From the NCBI GenBank assembly GCA_003864495.1, contig ML133496.1, positions 2,385,631 to 2,449,630 on the forward strand: a DNA stretch of 64,000 nt, written 5' to 3'. The DNA comes from Nemopilema nomurai. Taxonomy: Eukaryota > Cnidaria > Scyphozoa > Rhizostomeae > Rhizostomatidae. The position numbers and the translations under genes are program-made. Under the pieces are notes generated by a model. It ran no database searches. It was not told where the DNA came from and saw only the letters and a program-made list of their open reading frames with translations. Below, one piece after another: positions 24,001-38,200 of the stretch (positions are counted from its first letter, which is position 1; each line of letters begins with the position of its first letter).

Positions 24001-27000
24001 CTCTTAGAAAATTACGCACGAACTTGAAAGTCTTTCATTCCGACGCCACTAAGTTCCGTGTTGGATGCCGTGTTGGATGGCCTATGAAAGTTCCGTGTTG
24101 GATGGCCTATGTTAAGAAAGGACCTTATCGTTTTGAATTTGCAATTCTTGTTCTTAATTCTTACGAATAATTCTTTACTTAAGAGCAATACCTTGCAGTA
24201 GCTACAGAAAACTGCACGTATTTTGGGGACAAAGTTTGAACCCGCTTCATTTACGTTTAATTTATTTTTTCGCTTCTCAGGTTTTGCACATCAAGTGTCG
24301 AATTTTACGTCTGTTGTACGCTCAACAACTGCAACAGACGAAACTGAAAACGACTTGAGCACGTAAGCAGAAATCACGCCATTTTTCGATTTCGATATTC
24401 CTTAGCCTAAATCACGGAAAGACATAAACAATTTTATCTATTTAGTTGAACCTTTATGGTAGTAGCTAATGAACAAAAACTTTTCTATTTCGAAGTAATT
24501 GCAGCCCAAAGTGATGCAGTTCATAATTTTTGCTAAAGAATATATCTTTTCTTTGCGTGGACCTAAGTTCTGGTTTTCCACAGCAAAGAGCCTGGCTACC
24601 CACTTGCCCCAATCCTCGCCCCCATTAGATTCTAGCTGCTACGGAAAAAGTCTATTCTATTCTAGAGAAAGTCAGATTCGACAACACTTTATTATGTGAA
24701 GGAAGGCTTCAAAAATGTTGTTTAGTTCTTGCTCGTCTTGTTTACCAAAAAAAACTGTCATTTTTTCGCAACAACAGTACTTGTCAAGAAATGACACATC
24801 ATCGCAGCTCTCTTTAACCCTAGAGCAAACATATAAATGCGCAATACTAGAGTAGAAAAAAGAAGTAATTGAAGTTTTAAATTTTCTTAGGCATATGGTA
24901 AAGTTTGCTGGTTACATCGATGAGTATAAGGTTTGTCTAAGATTAAGTCTTTTCAACCAATAATTCAGTCTTAGCTTGGATGTTGCTTTTTCCCCATCAA
25001 TTCATCTACCAATTTCTCGTCAAATTGTTGTTAAAGAAAACTGCCATTTAACGTTTGTATATGACAACATTTCTGTTTCTATTATCGACTCTAATGTTGT
25101 TGTCTGTGCTGTGGTAATTGAATACCTAACTGATGACGTCACAAAAATATACTTTTAGAATGTTTTAATCTTTATAATGTACACGAGAGGAACATTTTGG
25201 AATATATCTAAATGTGTAAGCAAGCTAACTGTCTTTAATCCGTTGGGAAACTAAAAAAAAATCTTTACACCTATATCACATTTTTAATATATCTACTATA
25301 TTTTGCGAATTATATTCTTAATGGTGCATACTGGCATCATATTAGGAACAATAAATTCTCATTTTTGTATTTTCGATAGACTTCAGTAGGACTTATAGTT
25401 AACTTTTTCGTTCTTAAAAGTGCTCATAAAATTTTCAGCACTGACGGAAACTGTCAGGGGGAGCTCTAGATACCGTAACTGTATATTTATGTTCCATATA
25501 CTTAAAGCCGAGAGGTGAAATTTTAGTCTCGCTTATATCTTTTTGTAATGTTTTCAACAGAAGTCATTAGATAAGTCAACAGAGATACAGGAAGACACAT
25601 TCGGATTTACAGTTGACTTGTATGCCCGTTACCTTGACTCTGCAAAGGTGAGTCCATTTTGCCCAGGTCATGACAGCTCCCCCCAACATTTTACATTCTG
25701 AATAAAGTTTATTTTAAATAGTGTTCATTTCCAAGTGTATCCCGCATTAGTAGGCCAAGAAGGTTCCTGCCTGTCTTGTTGACTTGTCTACAATTACAAC
25801 TGACAGTTCATGGTTTTATGTTTTCGATTTTATACATGTAGTTAAATTGAGAAAAAAACATTACAGATATAGTGACAATATATTTTCAAAATTACTAGAG
25901 AAATGTATGTGACAAGCTGCAGAGCCTCTTGTCTTGATTCAATCTGTTGATTGCTGAGGAAACTGTGGGTAAATCTCTCTGTGTTACAGCCACTGCCTTT
26001 AAAATACTGAATGTACCTGTTTTTAGATGTGTTGAGCCTTTTATATTTTTATAAAGAGAAAGGTTAGGGTCTATGTCTAGGAGGGAGAGTTCAAATCTTC
26101 AGGCTAAGCCATGCTTATAATATATTATAATATTCAATTCACTTAATAATGGTAGCTTTCATTTTTCTCGTACCAATTGACCCAAAGTGAGCTGCTTGTC
26201 ATTTCTAGGAAACTCTGCTAAGGCGAACCTGCAAATTGGTTGAGTTTGAAAATGCCAGTAAGGCACTAGAGAAGGCAAAACCAAAGAATCTTGAACAGGT
26301 AGGTACCATAAACTGTAGCTCTAGACCAATGGTCTACCAACGTTGTAGGATTTTACTTTCACCCGCAATTTTTACCAGTCGGCTACATGCAAGAGTTCCA
26401 GAACGATTCACTCTGTGATGGCTATATACTTTTCGCTAAAATAAAATTGCATGCCTCTCCGTGAGTATTTTAGTGGGCGCGTGCTCAAACGCGTGCCTTG
26501 TCTTGCTAAGGCGTTCTACCAAAAAATATATTCACGTTAAAGTAGGCAAAAAGGGCATGTTTTCGCATGTAAATACTCTGTATCTAAAAACCTACCCTCC
26601 AAATGGTGATCAATAGTCCACTTGCTTACAAAATTCGTTCCATTGACGTACGATTCAATTGCCTACCTGGCACTTCCTTTACAAAGAGGATTTAATAAAA
26701 TAACGTTTTTGTGTTTTGAGCAAAGTTTACACCAAATCGAAACCACCATTCCTTTTATTCAAGAGATGTTTGCTTTAACTTGGCAATAATAATTCCCTTG
26801 CAAAAGGGATTGAAAGAAGCAACGGTTTATCTACACACCAATCGATTTCGAATCCGCAAGGCCCTTTGTGTGCCTATAAACCAGGCGCGTGATTTATTGC
26901 GCGTCTCCGCAACGACGGGAGCGTGCCAAGGCGCACGCGCTTTAAACGGAGAGGCCTGAAATTGGTAACTTTACTTCACTATGCCAATTTAAAACTACCA

Positions 27001-28111
27001 CATAATGTGTTAGACAGGAGTATACATTGCGAGGATGGTGAAAATAGCCATCATTAGACACAGTTTTATTTACAAAACAATGGTTGCCTGTTTGATTGCC
27101 TTGTTTTACAGCCCTTGTTATAGAGGGTATGGCAAGATGGATGACCAAATGTTCAAATCTATATTATTGGATTTTTCTAATTAAACTATTAATATTGATC
27201 AGGTTCCAATGCTTTTTGCAAAATATTTCTCAATTAATAACAAAATATTTCAACAACACAACATGGAGTTATAGACAGCTTTCACTTTTGACAGCTTCAA
27301 ATTGCTAAGACTGAGGCAGAAAAGGTATATGAAGAGACAACTGAGAAGACAAGAGAAGAGGTATTTGAAATTATATCAAAAATAGACGGACATTAGATTA
27401 TTTCATTAAAGACTTGTTTTACATTTTTAATATTAATTGATTGATTTATTGAATGCTTCATTTTATGTGCAAAACAAAGTTTTTATCTAAAGTTTTTCTC
27501 CAGGAGTTCCAAGAGCCTGTGTTGCCTAGTTTTTTTCGCTTTTTAGTCAATTTTTCAAAGTTCTTTAGTTCACTTGACATATTGAAACAAAAATCAATGA
27601 GAGCTACTATTTCTAATGCATATTTCTTGTGGTTTTTCATTTGTTTCTTTCAAGTCTGTGCTGCTTTCATTGTACCAATGTGTTATTTGTAACTTAGTTT
27701 TGAGATGCTGATTAACCTTTTATCAATTAGTAATGCTTTGGATAATTTACTTTGTAATTCTTTGGTACTTTTGAATTGTTTAGCCACAAAATTGATGTGT
27801 TTCTCATCATTATCCTGTTCGCCCGTCAAAGATCCATTTATCTATTTGCAAAAAAGGATAGTTTGTAATGCAACTTTATAATGATTAGTATTGTAATTCA
27901 AATCTATATAAAAGAAGCCAATCAATGTTTGTTCCTTCACTTCTAACACTGCATCAACTATTGTCTTTGTTTTTAGATAAAGAAGTTCCACAATGAGAGA
28001 GTTTTGGCTTTCAAAGATGCATTAACCAATTTAGCAGACAAGCAAATTCAAAATTGCACCAAGATGCAGGATTTCCTTTCACAGGCCATCAGTGACCTCA
28101 AAGATCTTTAA
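18011..28111 (+). CDS. SNX5/SNX6/SNX32-type sorting nexin, PX-BAR (15 coding exons)
   Basis: Endosomal membrane-bending adaptor of the retromer-associated SNX-BAR group, controlling retrieval of cargo from endosomes. Exons: 18011-18013 (ATG only, then GTAAGA), 20167-20301, 20689-20787, 21152-21221, 21510-21570, 21929-22004, 22585-22668, 23004-23078, 23617-23647, 24281-24362, 24891-24930, 25561-25647, 26209-26298, 27295-27360, 27977-28111. The internal exons keep phase; total 1134 nt, 377 aa (human SNX5 404). The PX part (residues about 22-150) has VTFTVQTKT, RQFEDFEFLSHCL and VPVLPPKP. Like SNX5/6 it lacks the usual phosphoinositide-binding arginine after the LRQFEDF segment. The C-terminal BAR part has ETLLRRTCKLVEFENASKAL, KALEKAKPKN and KKFHNERVLAFKDAL, which track the SNX5 C-terminus. 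I cannot say which of SNX5, SNX6 or SNX32 it is; a single pre-duplication gene is likely. The ATG-only first exon is inferred. Confidence 0.9.
22063..22274. mobile_element. 212-bp MITE-like element in an intron of the sorting nexin
   Basis: TTGCTATGGTTTC at 22063-22075 is mirrored by GGAACCATAGCAA at 22262-22274 (one mismatch). A second inner pair, AATGTCTCCGTTT and AAAACGGAGACATT, gives further pairing. No coding capacity. It sits between the exons ending 22004 and starting 22585. The compact, AT-flanked structure with short terminal inverted repeats is typical of non-autonomous DNA elements. The family is not identified. Confidence 0.55.
23194..23300 (+). repeat. Degenerate 19-20-bp tandem repeat
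   Basis: About five head-to-tail copies of a unit close to GAATTCACTGAAAAGCAGA. Copies 1, 2, 4 and 5 are clear (for example GAATTCGCTAAAAAGCAGA) and the third is more diverged. It lies in the sorting nexin intron after the exon ending 23078. It has no frame continuity with that exon. Confidence 0.7.
26453..26955. mobile_element. 503-bp inverted-repeat element in a sorting nexin intron
   Basis: The left end GCCTCTCCGT (26453-26462) is mirrored by ACGGAGAGGC (26946-26955). Similarity continues inward, with GGGCGCGTGC / GCGTGCCTTG on the left and AGCGCGTGCG / GCGCCTTGGCACGC on the other strand of the right end. Both ends are strikingly CG-rich while the middle is AT-rich. No transposase frame. 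It lies in the intron between exons ending 26298 and starting 27295 and accounts for half of it. Likely a non-autonomous DNA transposon copy; no clear target duplication. Confidence 0.6.
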
Positions 28112-29273
28112 ATCCTGGGTATTTTTCTTACATTTAGAAGTTTTCTATCATGATTTTCACATCAAGAGAAAAAATGTCAGTGACGGCAACTAGCAGATGA
28201 AATTTTGATCATCCAAATTATCAAGCAGCACCAGTTAATGGACATTGATGTTAATAATTTCCTGTCTCTGTGTTATCAAAAATCTTATTGTTATTAAAAA
28301 TATTTGAACACTCCTCTTAAAGTTTGCAAAAAAGATTTACTTTGTTATAAAAACAGCTTAATAAAGGCTTTGTTTAATTGCATTATTTAATGCTATGCAA
28401 AAGCTTAGGCTCTGTATGTAGAACTAGTGGGATCTTTTTTAGGCTAAACCCTGTAGAATGTGTCATAGTCTTGTAAACTTGGATCTATCAGGAATTTGTC
28501 ATTCTGACAAGCCCAGTTTGTCTAATAAATTTTAAGTCAAGCTGAATAGTGAAGGAAATCTTTTAAAAGAACTTTTCAGTACACGATATCTTTATTATTG
28601 GCCCCAAATTCAACATTTCTGAACCTTTTATTTTGAAATACATTGCAATTAACTTATATATCCACAAATTATAAGAAACTTTCATTATAGTTAACCACAA
28701 AGTTTATGTCACATTAGTTGACCATTAAATTTTTCACCATAATCTCCATGTCTGAATATTTGTCATCATAAATGACAGGGCTCAATTAGCAGTCAAGCCT
28801 ATAAAAGCCTGAATATGTAACTACTAAATTTATCATTAATTGTTATTTTTTTACCAAGGAATTATATAATTTCTGTAAGCATACCAGCAAAATAACATTA
28901 TAACACTTTGAATAGTATTAGGAAGCAGTGTATTCCTTTCATTTATTTGAACACTTATTTTACCTCTGATGAAAAAGTGCTTAAAAATTTCTTTGATTTG
29001 AATTTGTTAAAAGAGTTGGCTGTTAATCTACAAAATTGTAAAATCAAATTGTAATTGAATGGAGAAAATTTTGGTTTTGTTATCAAGTTAAATAAAAAAA
29101 TGAACAGAGTTGTTTTTATCATCTTTCTTTTCTCTCAAAATGGTTCGCTTATCAATATTTACAATGTTAGCAAAACAATTTGCAGTTTCTTACAAACAAG
29201 TTGAGTTTCAAAAAAAGTTGTTCCAAAAAAAGTTGAAAAACAGGCAAAGTTAAATATGCATTACTATCAGTGT

Positions 29274-29274
<1 letters not shown>
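28112..29274. other. Convergent 3' intergenic region
   Basis: The sorting nexin stop (28111) and the RNF113A stop (29275) face each other across 1.16 kb of very AT-rich DNA with no coding frame. Two AATAAA signals on the plus strand, at 28360-28365 and 28524-28529, give the sorting nexin plausible 3' ends of about 0.27 and 0.43 kb. Further AATAAA-like sequence occurs at about 29092. Confidence 0.6.
28360..28365 (+). terminator. Poly(A) signal of the sorting nexin
   Basis: AATAAA 249 bases after the stop codon, followed by a T-rich stretch (GCTTTGTTTAATTG). It is the first canonical signal downstream of the gene. A second AATAAA at 28524-28529 could be an alternative. Confidence 0.5.
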
Positions 29275-30670
<1,396 letters not shown>

Positions 30671-32210
30671 TTTGCTACAGCATGTTTTGCGCACGCGCAC
30701 TTTTGAGTGCGTTGTTCACAGAGTACTTTTACATTCAGTTGGTTGTCACACGTTGTCATTTTTATTTTCGTCTGTTCTTCGTTGTGTTTTTAATTTTGGT
30801 TATTTCAATCATTTTTGTTTCATTGTTTAAGCTTTGAATGTTCGTGTTCTATTTCAATGTCATCATTCTTTAATTATTTATGACCATTCTTATTCAAAAG
30901 ATACACTTGTTCTTATTTGATTAGGCTGTATGTTCGGCCTAAAATGATGAGAAAAATATGGCGAGCTTTGTGATGAGCCATCCAAAACACGGGAAATGAT
31001 GAGAACTATGTGTATGATCCCATCTGATTAAACACTATCAAACTCTGATCCCTTGCAAAGCCGACTATTGGTACAAACACAACCAGTTACCACCATTGTT
31101 CAAGATAGACAGCATGACCATCCTCTCATGTGTATACTCCAAATTCGTTTTTAAATATGAAGATTGGTATCACTTTTAAATATTTTTACGCAATAAAACC
31201 ACTACGAATTTAACCATGAAACCTCTGAGTTTGAGAAATCGTTTGGTAGCAAGATTTGCCACGAGAGTTTAATATTGAATGATTACATGCCGGTTTTTTA
31301 GCTGCCTAGTGACATGGCCTAAAAGTTTTAGCTAAAACAACAAGTTTAGAAAGATTTAATCACTTTGATAAAGACGCTTTTGTTCATGAAAAAGTGTGCA
31401 CACAGCATGTCGTAATTTGCTAGTTCAGTTGGCTGTGCTGTGAATTGTAAGCATGGTCTTTGCGCATAATTGATCCATTGAACATGTTGTTGTGACTTGG
31501 ACTGTTCTTATGATTACCGTCCATATGTCATCATGCTCGAGAAGATATACTAAAAAGCAATTGCAAACATTTAGCTACCCTGGGTACCAGAGCCGCAAAA
31601 ATTGAAAATAATATTAAAAAATAATGAGACCTGTTTTTTTAATTTTTACGGCTCTGGAACATTTAGCCAACTTTTCTAATTCATTATTTCAATTTATTGA
31701 CGACTTTAGCGAATGAAGTTTCCAAATGATGAATAGATTTCATAATATTTTGGGGCTGCTTTGTAAAGGAGATCAGTGTTATGCCTTCAAAAATTTTTTG
31801 ATCAATTTCTAAAAGACGGATTCTCCCCTATAATAAATGCATCAATATATAAATGTAATGATTTATAGAAAAATCAAACTTTGAGAAATTTAATTTTAGA
31901 CTACCACCAATATTTACCAGCTCCGGACTAATTTTCACAAGAAAAATCTGACGATTAATAGCAAAATTGAACCAGCTGTGCAATCTATCTTCGCATGTTG
32001 CAAGGCTCCATGGGATTTGTATACCTTTCACCAAAGTGAATCTTTGACGAGCTCTAATTAACGCATCAAGCTAATCATTTTGAACAATAACCATTCAATT
32101 TTTAAAGTCCCCTAAGGAGCAGCTCTTGGTCTCTTTGTTTTCAAATTTGATGTAACTTCAAGCGTATGACATCAAGCTTCATACACAAGGTGATCAATGG
32201 CGGATGCATT
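30671..32210. promoter_or_regulatory. Divergent intergenic region between RNF113A and TBC1D30
   Basis: 1.5 kb separate the two start codons, and both promoters should lie here. The DNA is AT-rich with no clear TATA box or CRE-type site near either start. A 71-bp hairpin-forming element lies at 31587-31657. An in-frame upstream ATG for TBC1D30 is at 32166. Confidence 0.4.
31587..31657. repeat. Hairpin-forming inverted repeat, 17-bp arms
   Basis: CCAGAGCCGCAAAAATT (31587-31603) pairs with AATTTTTACGGCTCTGG (31641-31657) with one mismatch, leaving an AT-only loop of 37 bases. It follows a CTGGGTACCAG sequence. It could be a tiny non-autonomous element or a structured site. No coding content. 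Confidence 0.55.
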
Positions 32211-35200
32211 ATGGCAGGTACTGTGGCAGCAGAAGATGACTTGTTCGTCTCCATTAATCTAAGCAGCGATTTCCAAAGTCTGAACAGCAAAAAGAGCAGT
32301 GAAAACGAAAGTGATGCAGATGATGAATCTTCAAATCAGAGAAGTTTCGACTCCGTAGAGAGCTTCCATCCTTGTTGGCCCGAAGATGGCCCCGACTCAC
32401 CATTCGTCGCTGATGAACAAAACTTGATACCAGAGGGCCGCAACTTGTCAGTTCCCGATTCAGATGAAGATTTAAATAGAAAAGATGAAGCTTTGAGGCT
32501 CGTAAGGGCACGACAAAAATTAAAGTTGACATCTGTAGGGTCAAGCAACTCGACTTCAAGCACCAATAGCGATGTTGATGGTGAAAACCAAAACAGAAAA
32601 AGATCAGCAGTCGATGGCCTTCTTTTTGAAATTTACGAGCGATTTTCTACCCGAGAGACCTGTAAATCGATTGACAGTGATAACATAACCGAATGTTCTA
32701 CTACAAGCAGCACGTTTTGTTTCGCTTCAAGCCTGGATAATGACGACGTAAGAGTAAAGCTTGACAAATCATATTTGTTAACAAAAGGTAAGTAGAAGAA
32801 CAAATTATGAAAGTTGTACTTTTTATTTCTTAATCTAAGTAGTAAGACTTCTACGTTTATTTGATTGTGAGTTAAGGAAATCATTGTGTGTAAAGCTTTT
32901 TAATGAGCGTTTTTATCTAAGGCTTGCAAAGTTTGCTTTTTCAAATGTGTACACAAGACATCTTTGTAAGATCTCCATCAATCTTCATAGAGCCGCTTTA
33001 AAGTTTGGGATCCTTAAAGAAACCTCTCTTGATATGTCTCATTGCCAATATTTTTAATAAATTGATAAATATTTTGATAAAATCCTTACTACTGGGACAA
33101 AGAGAAATTTAGGTGAAGCTACAAGGTGTTTGCCTATCCAAAGTAGAGAGATGTAACCAGCAAGAAAGAAAGTATTGTGATAGAAAATAACACTCTTGTG
33201 ATATGCCTTTGAGACACTTGTGACATTCTGTACATATTTGACACCAATTTCTAAACTATACTTATTCTAAATTGCTTAATTTTTGGTATTGTGAATAAGA
33301 TCACAACCTCTGTGTGCATCATTGAACCATCCTATCATTAACATGTTTGTGAAATGAAAAAAATGTGAGAAAACAACAGCTAAAACACACATCCACTTTG
33401 TTATTGGCAACATGTTGAGTTATACTACTGTGTTTACAGTTTGTTGTTTAGAGTATTATTAGCTTGATGTTTGTTATATTGAGTCAGTGGTCATATGTTC
33501 AGACCTAGCCTCAAAACTTGGTTTAGATCGCACATCTTTTTGTGGCATCATTCTTATTGAATTTTCTCTCATTTAGATGTTGAATCGCTTGCGCTTCTTG
33601 TCAAAGAAATGAGAAGAAGCACAAACATGATGTCATCAAAACTTGTTCGCTTGTTGAAGCAACGAGACAGAAATGCACATAAATTACAGCAAACTTTGAT
33701 ATGCTGACTGCTATTTTACAAGCAGTTTCCTTGAAAAGACGTAAATAGCCTGTTCATTCTTTATTAGTTTGAACTAGTTTTTACACAATTCATCATTTCA
33801 GCTGAAAGTTCCAATGAAGCATTACCAGAACTCCAAAATTATTGGAGGTAGCCTTGCACTGATGTACGGAGGGGGTGGTGCAATTACCAAAGTTTTATGT
33901 TTTTTACTAAGACCTTTTTTTAAAATATATTTGCTTATCTGCTTAACTGCTTTTAGGGGTGGACACAAGAATAAGATTTTCATTTATCCCAAGTCCTGGG
34001 AAAAAGGGATTTAGACAGGTGTGTTGAAACCTCTTCACTTTTTTGACAAGTTTCTTTCCCAATCAAATATCTTTTTAGCAAAGTTAAAGGTAACTGATAG
34101 AGCTAAAAATCAATAGAAGGATTCTCTAAATGAAGCTTTTCCAATGTACCATTTCCTAGCAGGCTTCATGTGACCTGTTGTGATATTGTATTCTTCTTGT
34201 AGACCAATGCCCTTTGCCAATACTATGCAGGCTTCCTCTATTTGAATATAATGTAGTAAAGTGCTCTGGGATACATGTTTCACTTTCATGGCAAGAATGG
34301 CTGGTATTTAGCAAGTTTCCTCTCTAATCTTCTTGTTCAGCTTTGCTGCTTAGCAACAGTGCCATTTTGCTTTGCTTTTGCTTTGATAACTAATCTGATA
34401 GCAGAGCCAACATAAATGTGATTATTCCACAAGATCTAAATTTAGATAACATTTTTATCTTCCCAATCTTACATTCTGTGAATGTACACACATTTGTTAA
34501 TCTGAATGCTGAGATAATAATTGACTGATAATATTGTCTCATCTTGCTTTCAACCACCTTTTTAGCGTTCTTTCCATCTGCAAGAGCTTTTTACATTTCT
34601 GTATGCTGATGTTTGTGCACTAAAAATGTTTTTTACATCGTTTCAGTGGCATGATGCCTTCAAATCAGTTGTTAGACTATCTGATGGTATGCCTTCTCAG
34701 TGGCGAAAAAGAGTGAGTTAAGATTTTCTTGTATATTCGAATTTGGGAACCAAAGTTTTATAGTACAAAACTTTACAAAAGCAGCAATCAGGGTAAACAT
34801 AATTTTTTTGACTTAAAAGAAATCATGTTGTTTTTGTTACTTGCTATTGACATCAATTTTCTAATTTCCTTGTTTTATAATTTGGTTCTGTTTCAACATA
34901 AAGGAGGTGGCATAGCAGTATGATCAATTTGATTTTCAAAGTGGCACTTTTAGTTACTTCCATTTTGTAAGTGCCCTGATGTATGTGTTTTTTGTTTATT
35001 CAGACATGGGTTTCATTAGCTGAATATTGCGTAAAAGACCAAAACTGGAGCAAAGTGAGACGTAACTGCTTCAATGACAGAAGAAACCCAGAAGATGATG
35101 AGCTGGACACGCAAATTGTTAAGGTAAATAGAGCTTTCATTTTCTTTAAATTATTTTGATACCACGTTATTGTTTTTTTGGTTTCATGTTCTAGATTGGT

Positions 35201-38200
35201 GGAGGATGCTATTTGTTTGATTGAAGAAAGGAAAAGACTTGCCCTCTGTAACTGTTGTTTAGAATTGCCTCTATTACTCTGATAGGTGCTCATGAGAAAT
35301 TGTGTCTAACTTTAAGTCTAACAAAAATCTCTAACTTGATTGGAAATCAGGGATGATTTTGTAAGTTTCAGTCCAAGATACAGAATTTCACATTTCACTT
35401 TTCGGCAAATTTCACATTTCACTCACAGGAAGATTTAGTTGAATGGCTTTGAATATTAATCCCTTTGATGATGGACAGCCTTTTTATGTTATCAAACAGT
35501 CTCACAAGATTAATAAACACACTTAATTACATTACAGGTAGCTCGTGTTTACTTTTCAAAAAGCATTTCTTTCCTCAGGTGGCAACTTGCCATGGTGATC
35601 TTTCTATCACTAAAAGATTTTGCCAAAAATTTGATTCGTTTCTGTCTAGAATACAGCCGTAGTATAAACATGATAAAGATAACTGTCAGTAAGAAAACAA
35701 TTCGATGAAAGTTTTGCAAAATGTATGTTAGTTTATGGTGGGCAAAATGTTCTATGACACAAGTAGTAACTATCTTTGCTGATTTGATTGTCTGTAGACT
35801 TTTCTTTAACACTAATTTTTCAAACTTAAGGTTGCTTTGCCAGGCCCAGTTGTTTAAAGAAAGTAACGGAATAGGCGTTTTGAAATAATTTTTAGTCTGG
35901 CTAGGCCAGTTTGCTTACGTCACATCTCGTACCGATTCTTGTCTCGGGGGCTGTGAAAAATATGCAAAAGTTGATTGGCCCAGGGCTTAATTGTAGGATT
36001 TTTTAGTTTTTGATGACATATTTGTAACTTATTTCTCTACAGTTTTGTTCTACCTTTGATTTCATGCATATTTGGAAGCGTAAGGAGATGTTGTGGAATC
36101 AATTTTGATGGATTGTGACATGAAGACTTAATGAAATTCCTGCAATCAAACACGGCCGAATATAGGCGAAAGTTGATTGTCTCTAAAAACCAGATTAAGG
36201 ACTGTTTTTCCTTTTGTGGTAATTTATCTCTTCATGCCGATGGCAAAATCCCCTTCTTTTGGTCTGGTGGTTTCAAATTTTCTGTGCAAGTCGTGGAAAT
36301 TTGCTGGTGTCCGCTTGCTATCGACAGAATTTCTCATTTCTTGGTGTTGACGGACTAAGATTAAGCTGATTTGAAGATTGGAGTCAGATATGCGGCCATA
36401 TTATTGTCTCCCTCTCTGAAAGGACTGTTCGCCGAATTGATGATTTTCTTATCGATCTTATTCAAGTTTTCGGCTCTCTGAATCTGGAAAAATAAATAGT
36501 TCTATGCCTTGATAAGATTCACTTCTTCAAGGAACGAAGAAGAATGGCACGTTTCAGAAAACAGATCCAATTCCGAAATAAGTGGTGCATAATTCTTTAG
36601 TTTAAGTACCAAAAGTAAACATTGTTCTGAATAAATATAAGCTTAATGTCGGAAAGGGACAAGCTTGAGTGTCTTTTGAGCAAGGAGTGCTTTTAGCAGT
36701 GAAGACTCAAGGGAATGTGAATACCCATGATGCACTTCCGATGACAACTACAGCGACCGGTTGTTGCTGTTGCTTTGCAACCGTCCAATGCTTTTTGCAC
36801 TATTTTGACTTTTTTTACTGCATTATCGACTCGCTCGTTGTATCTTCCAGGATTTGCACCGGACGGGGTGCAGCTGGTTTTTTGAGTCGGATACAGAAGG
36901 CGAACGGGCGAGTCTCAAGCGAGTATTACTTGCGTATGCCCGTTGGAACAAATCTGTTGGCTATTGTCAGGGCTTCAACGTCATTGCTGCTTTGATCCTC
37001 CAAGTGGTGGAGGGAAATGAAGAGGAGGCTCTAAAAGTATGGCTTCTATACTTGTGATTTTAACGTTAAACTCGTGATGTTTTCAATTAACATTAAACAA
37101 ATTTTGGCAGCTGACAAAGAAAGACTTTCAAAACAGGGAGGTCTTTATTGGATTTGAAATCCAATTATCTTGGTGAAAAACGTTGATTACCTTAACCATG
37201 GTTTGCGACTTCTTTAGAACGAATTTTGCGAATAATTTTGACCCCGATGTCTAGACAAAGAAAGATCCAATTTATTCAAAATCACTCTTTCAGAATTATG
37301 TTTTTACCAACTTTGCAGATACTTGACCACCTTTTGAACTGGATACTTTTTTAATTCAAGGTCATGATATATCTGGTTGACTTCATTCTTCCAAGAAACT
37401 ACTTCGCAAATAACTTGAGGGCACTTTCAGCCGACATGGCCGTTCTGCGGGAGCTCATGTCAATCAAGTTGCCACAACTCGCTGATCATCTGGACGATCT
37501 ACAGAAAGAATCCATTGCAGTGCAAAGCCAGTTTCCAGGCAACAGCAGCTACGAGCCCCCATTGGTCAACGTGTTCACAATGCAATGGTTTCTCACCTTA
37601 TTTGCTACTTGTTTGCCTCGGGAAACGGTTTTGGGAATCTGGGACGCTGTTTTGCTCGAAGGCTCCGAGGTGCTGTTGAGAGTAGCGCTTGCTATTTGGG
37701 CCAAGTTGGCTGAGTGAGTTTGCAATTAGTTTCAAACTATTTTCCTACATATTCAAGCCCTATCAAACCATTTCAAACGCTTAATTACATTTCAAACGCT
37801 ATAAAGCTATTTCAAACTTCAATCAAGGGCGATCTTTGTTAGGAGCACAAAAACAACAGACTTGGTTTTAGAAAATCCGACGTAGATGTGTTTTCACCAG
37901 ATTTCCTTTGTATTAATTCACTCTATTTTGGAGTGCGCTGTGGCTGTAATTCATGTCCCGATCATGCGAAATAAGCTTACAGACGACAGAATCTCCATAT
38001 CCAGCTTGTAAATCTTTAACTGTAACCTAATTTCCTATGTAATATTTATGCTCTTTTTTAACGCACCAATCAGGCTGTTCGCTTACAGATTTGACGTCTT
38101 TTAGTGCCTTCCTTGTTTGCGTTACATTCCAACCATTCGTTGATAAAATCAAGATCTCATAGCAGAAGCACCTTATTGTTATAACCGTTGACCAAATATT

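Noticed and set aside
24281..24362. Frame reading VLHIKCRILRLLYAQQ in the sorting nexin exon
   Set aside because: The previous exon ends with one base, so the correct frame is the one starting FAHQVSNFTSVV, which also stays open into the next exon.
33802..33847. A possible TBC1D30 exon between exons 2 and 3 with acceptor and donor-like ends
   Set aside because: Including it breaks phase, while joining 33740 directly to 33957 gives KRRVDT exactly as in human TBC1D30.
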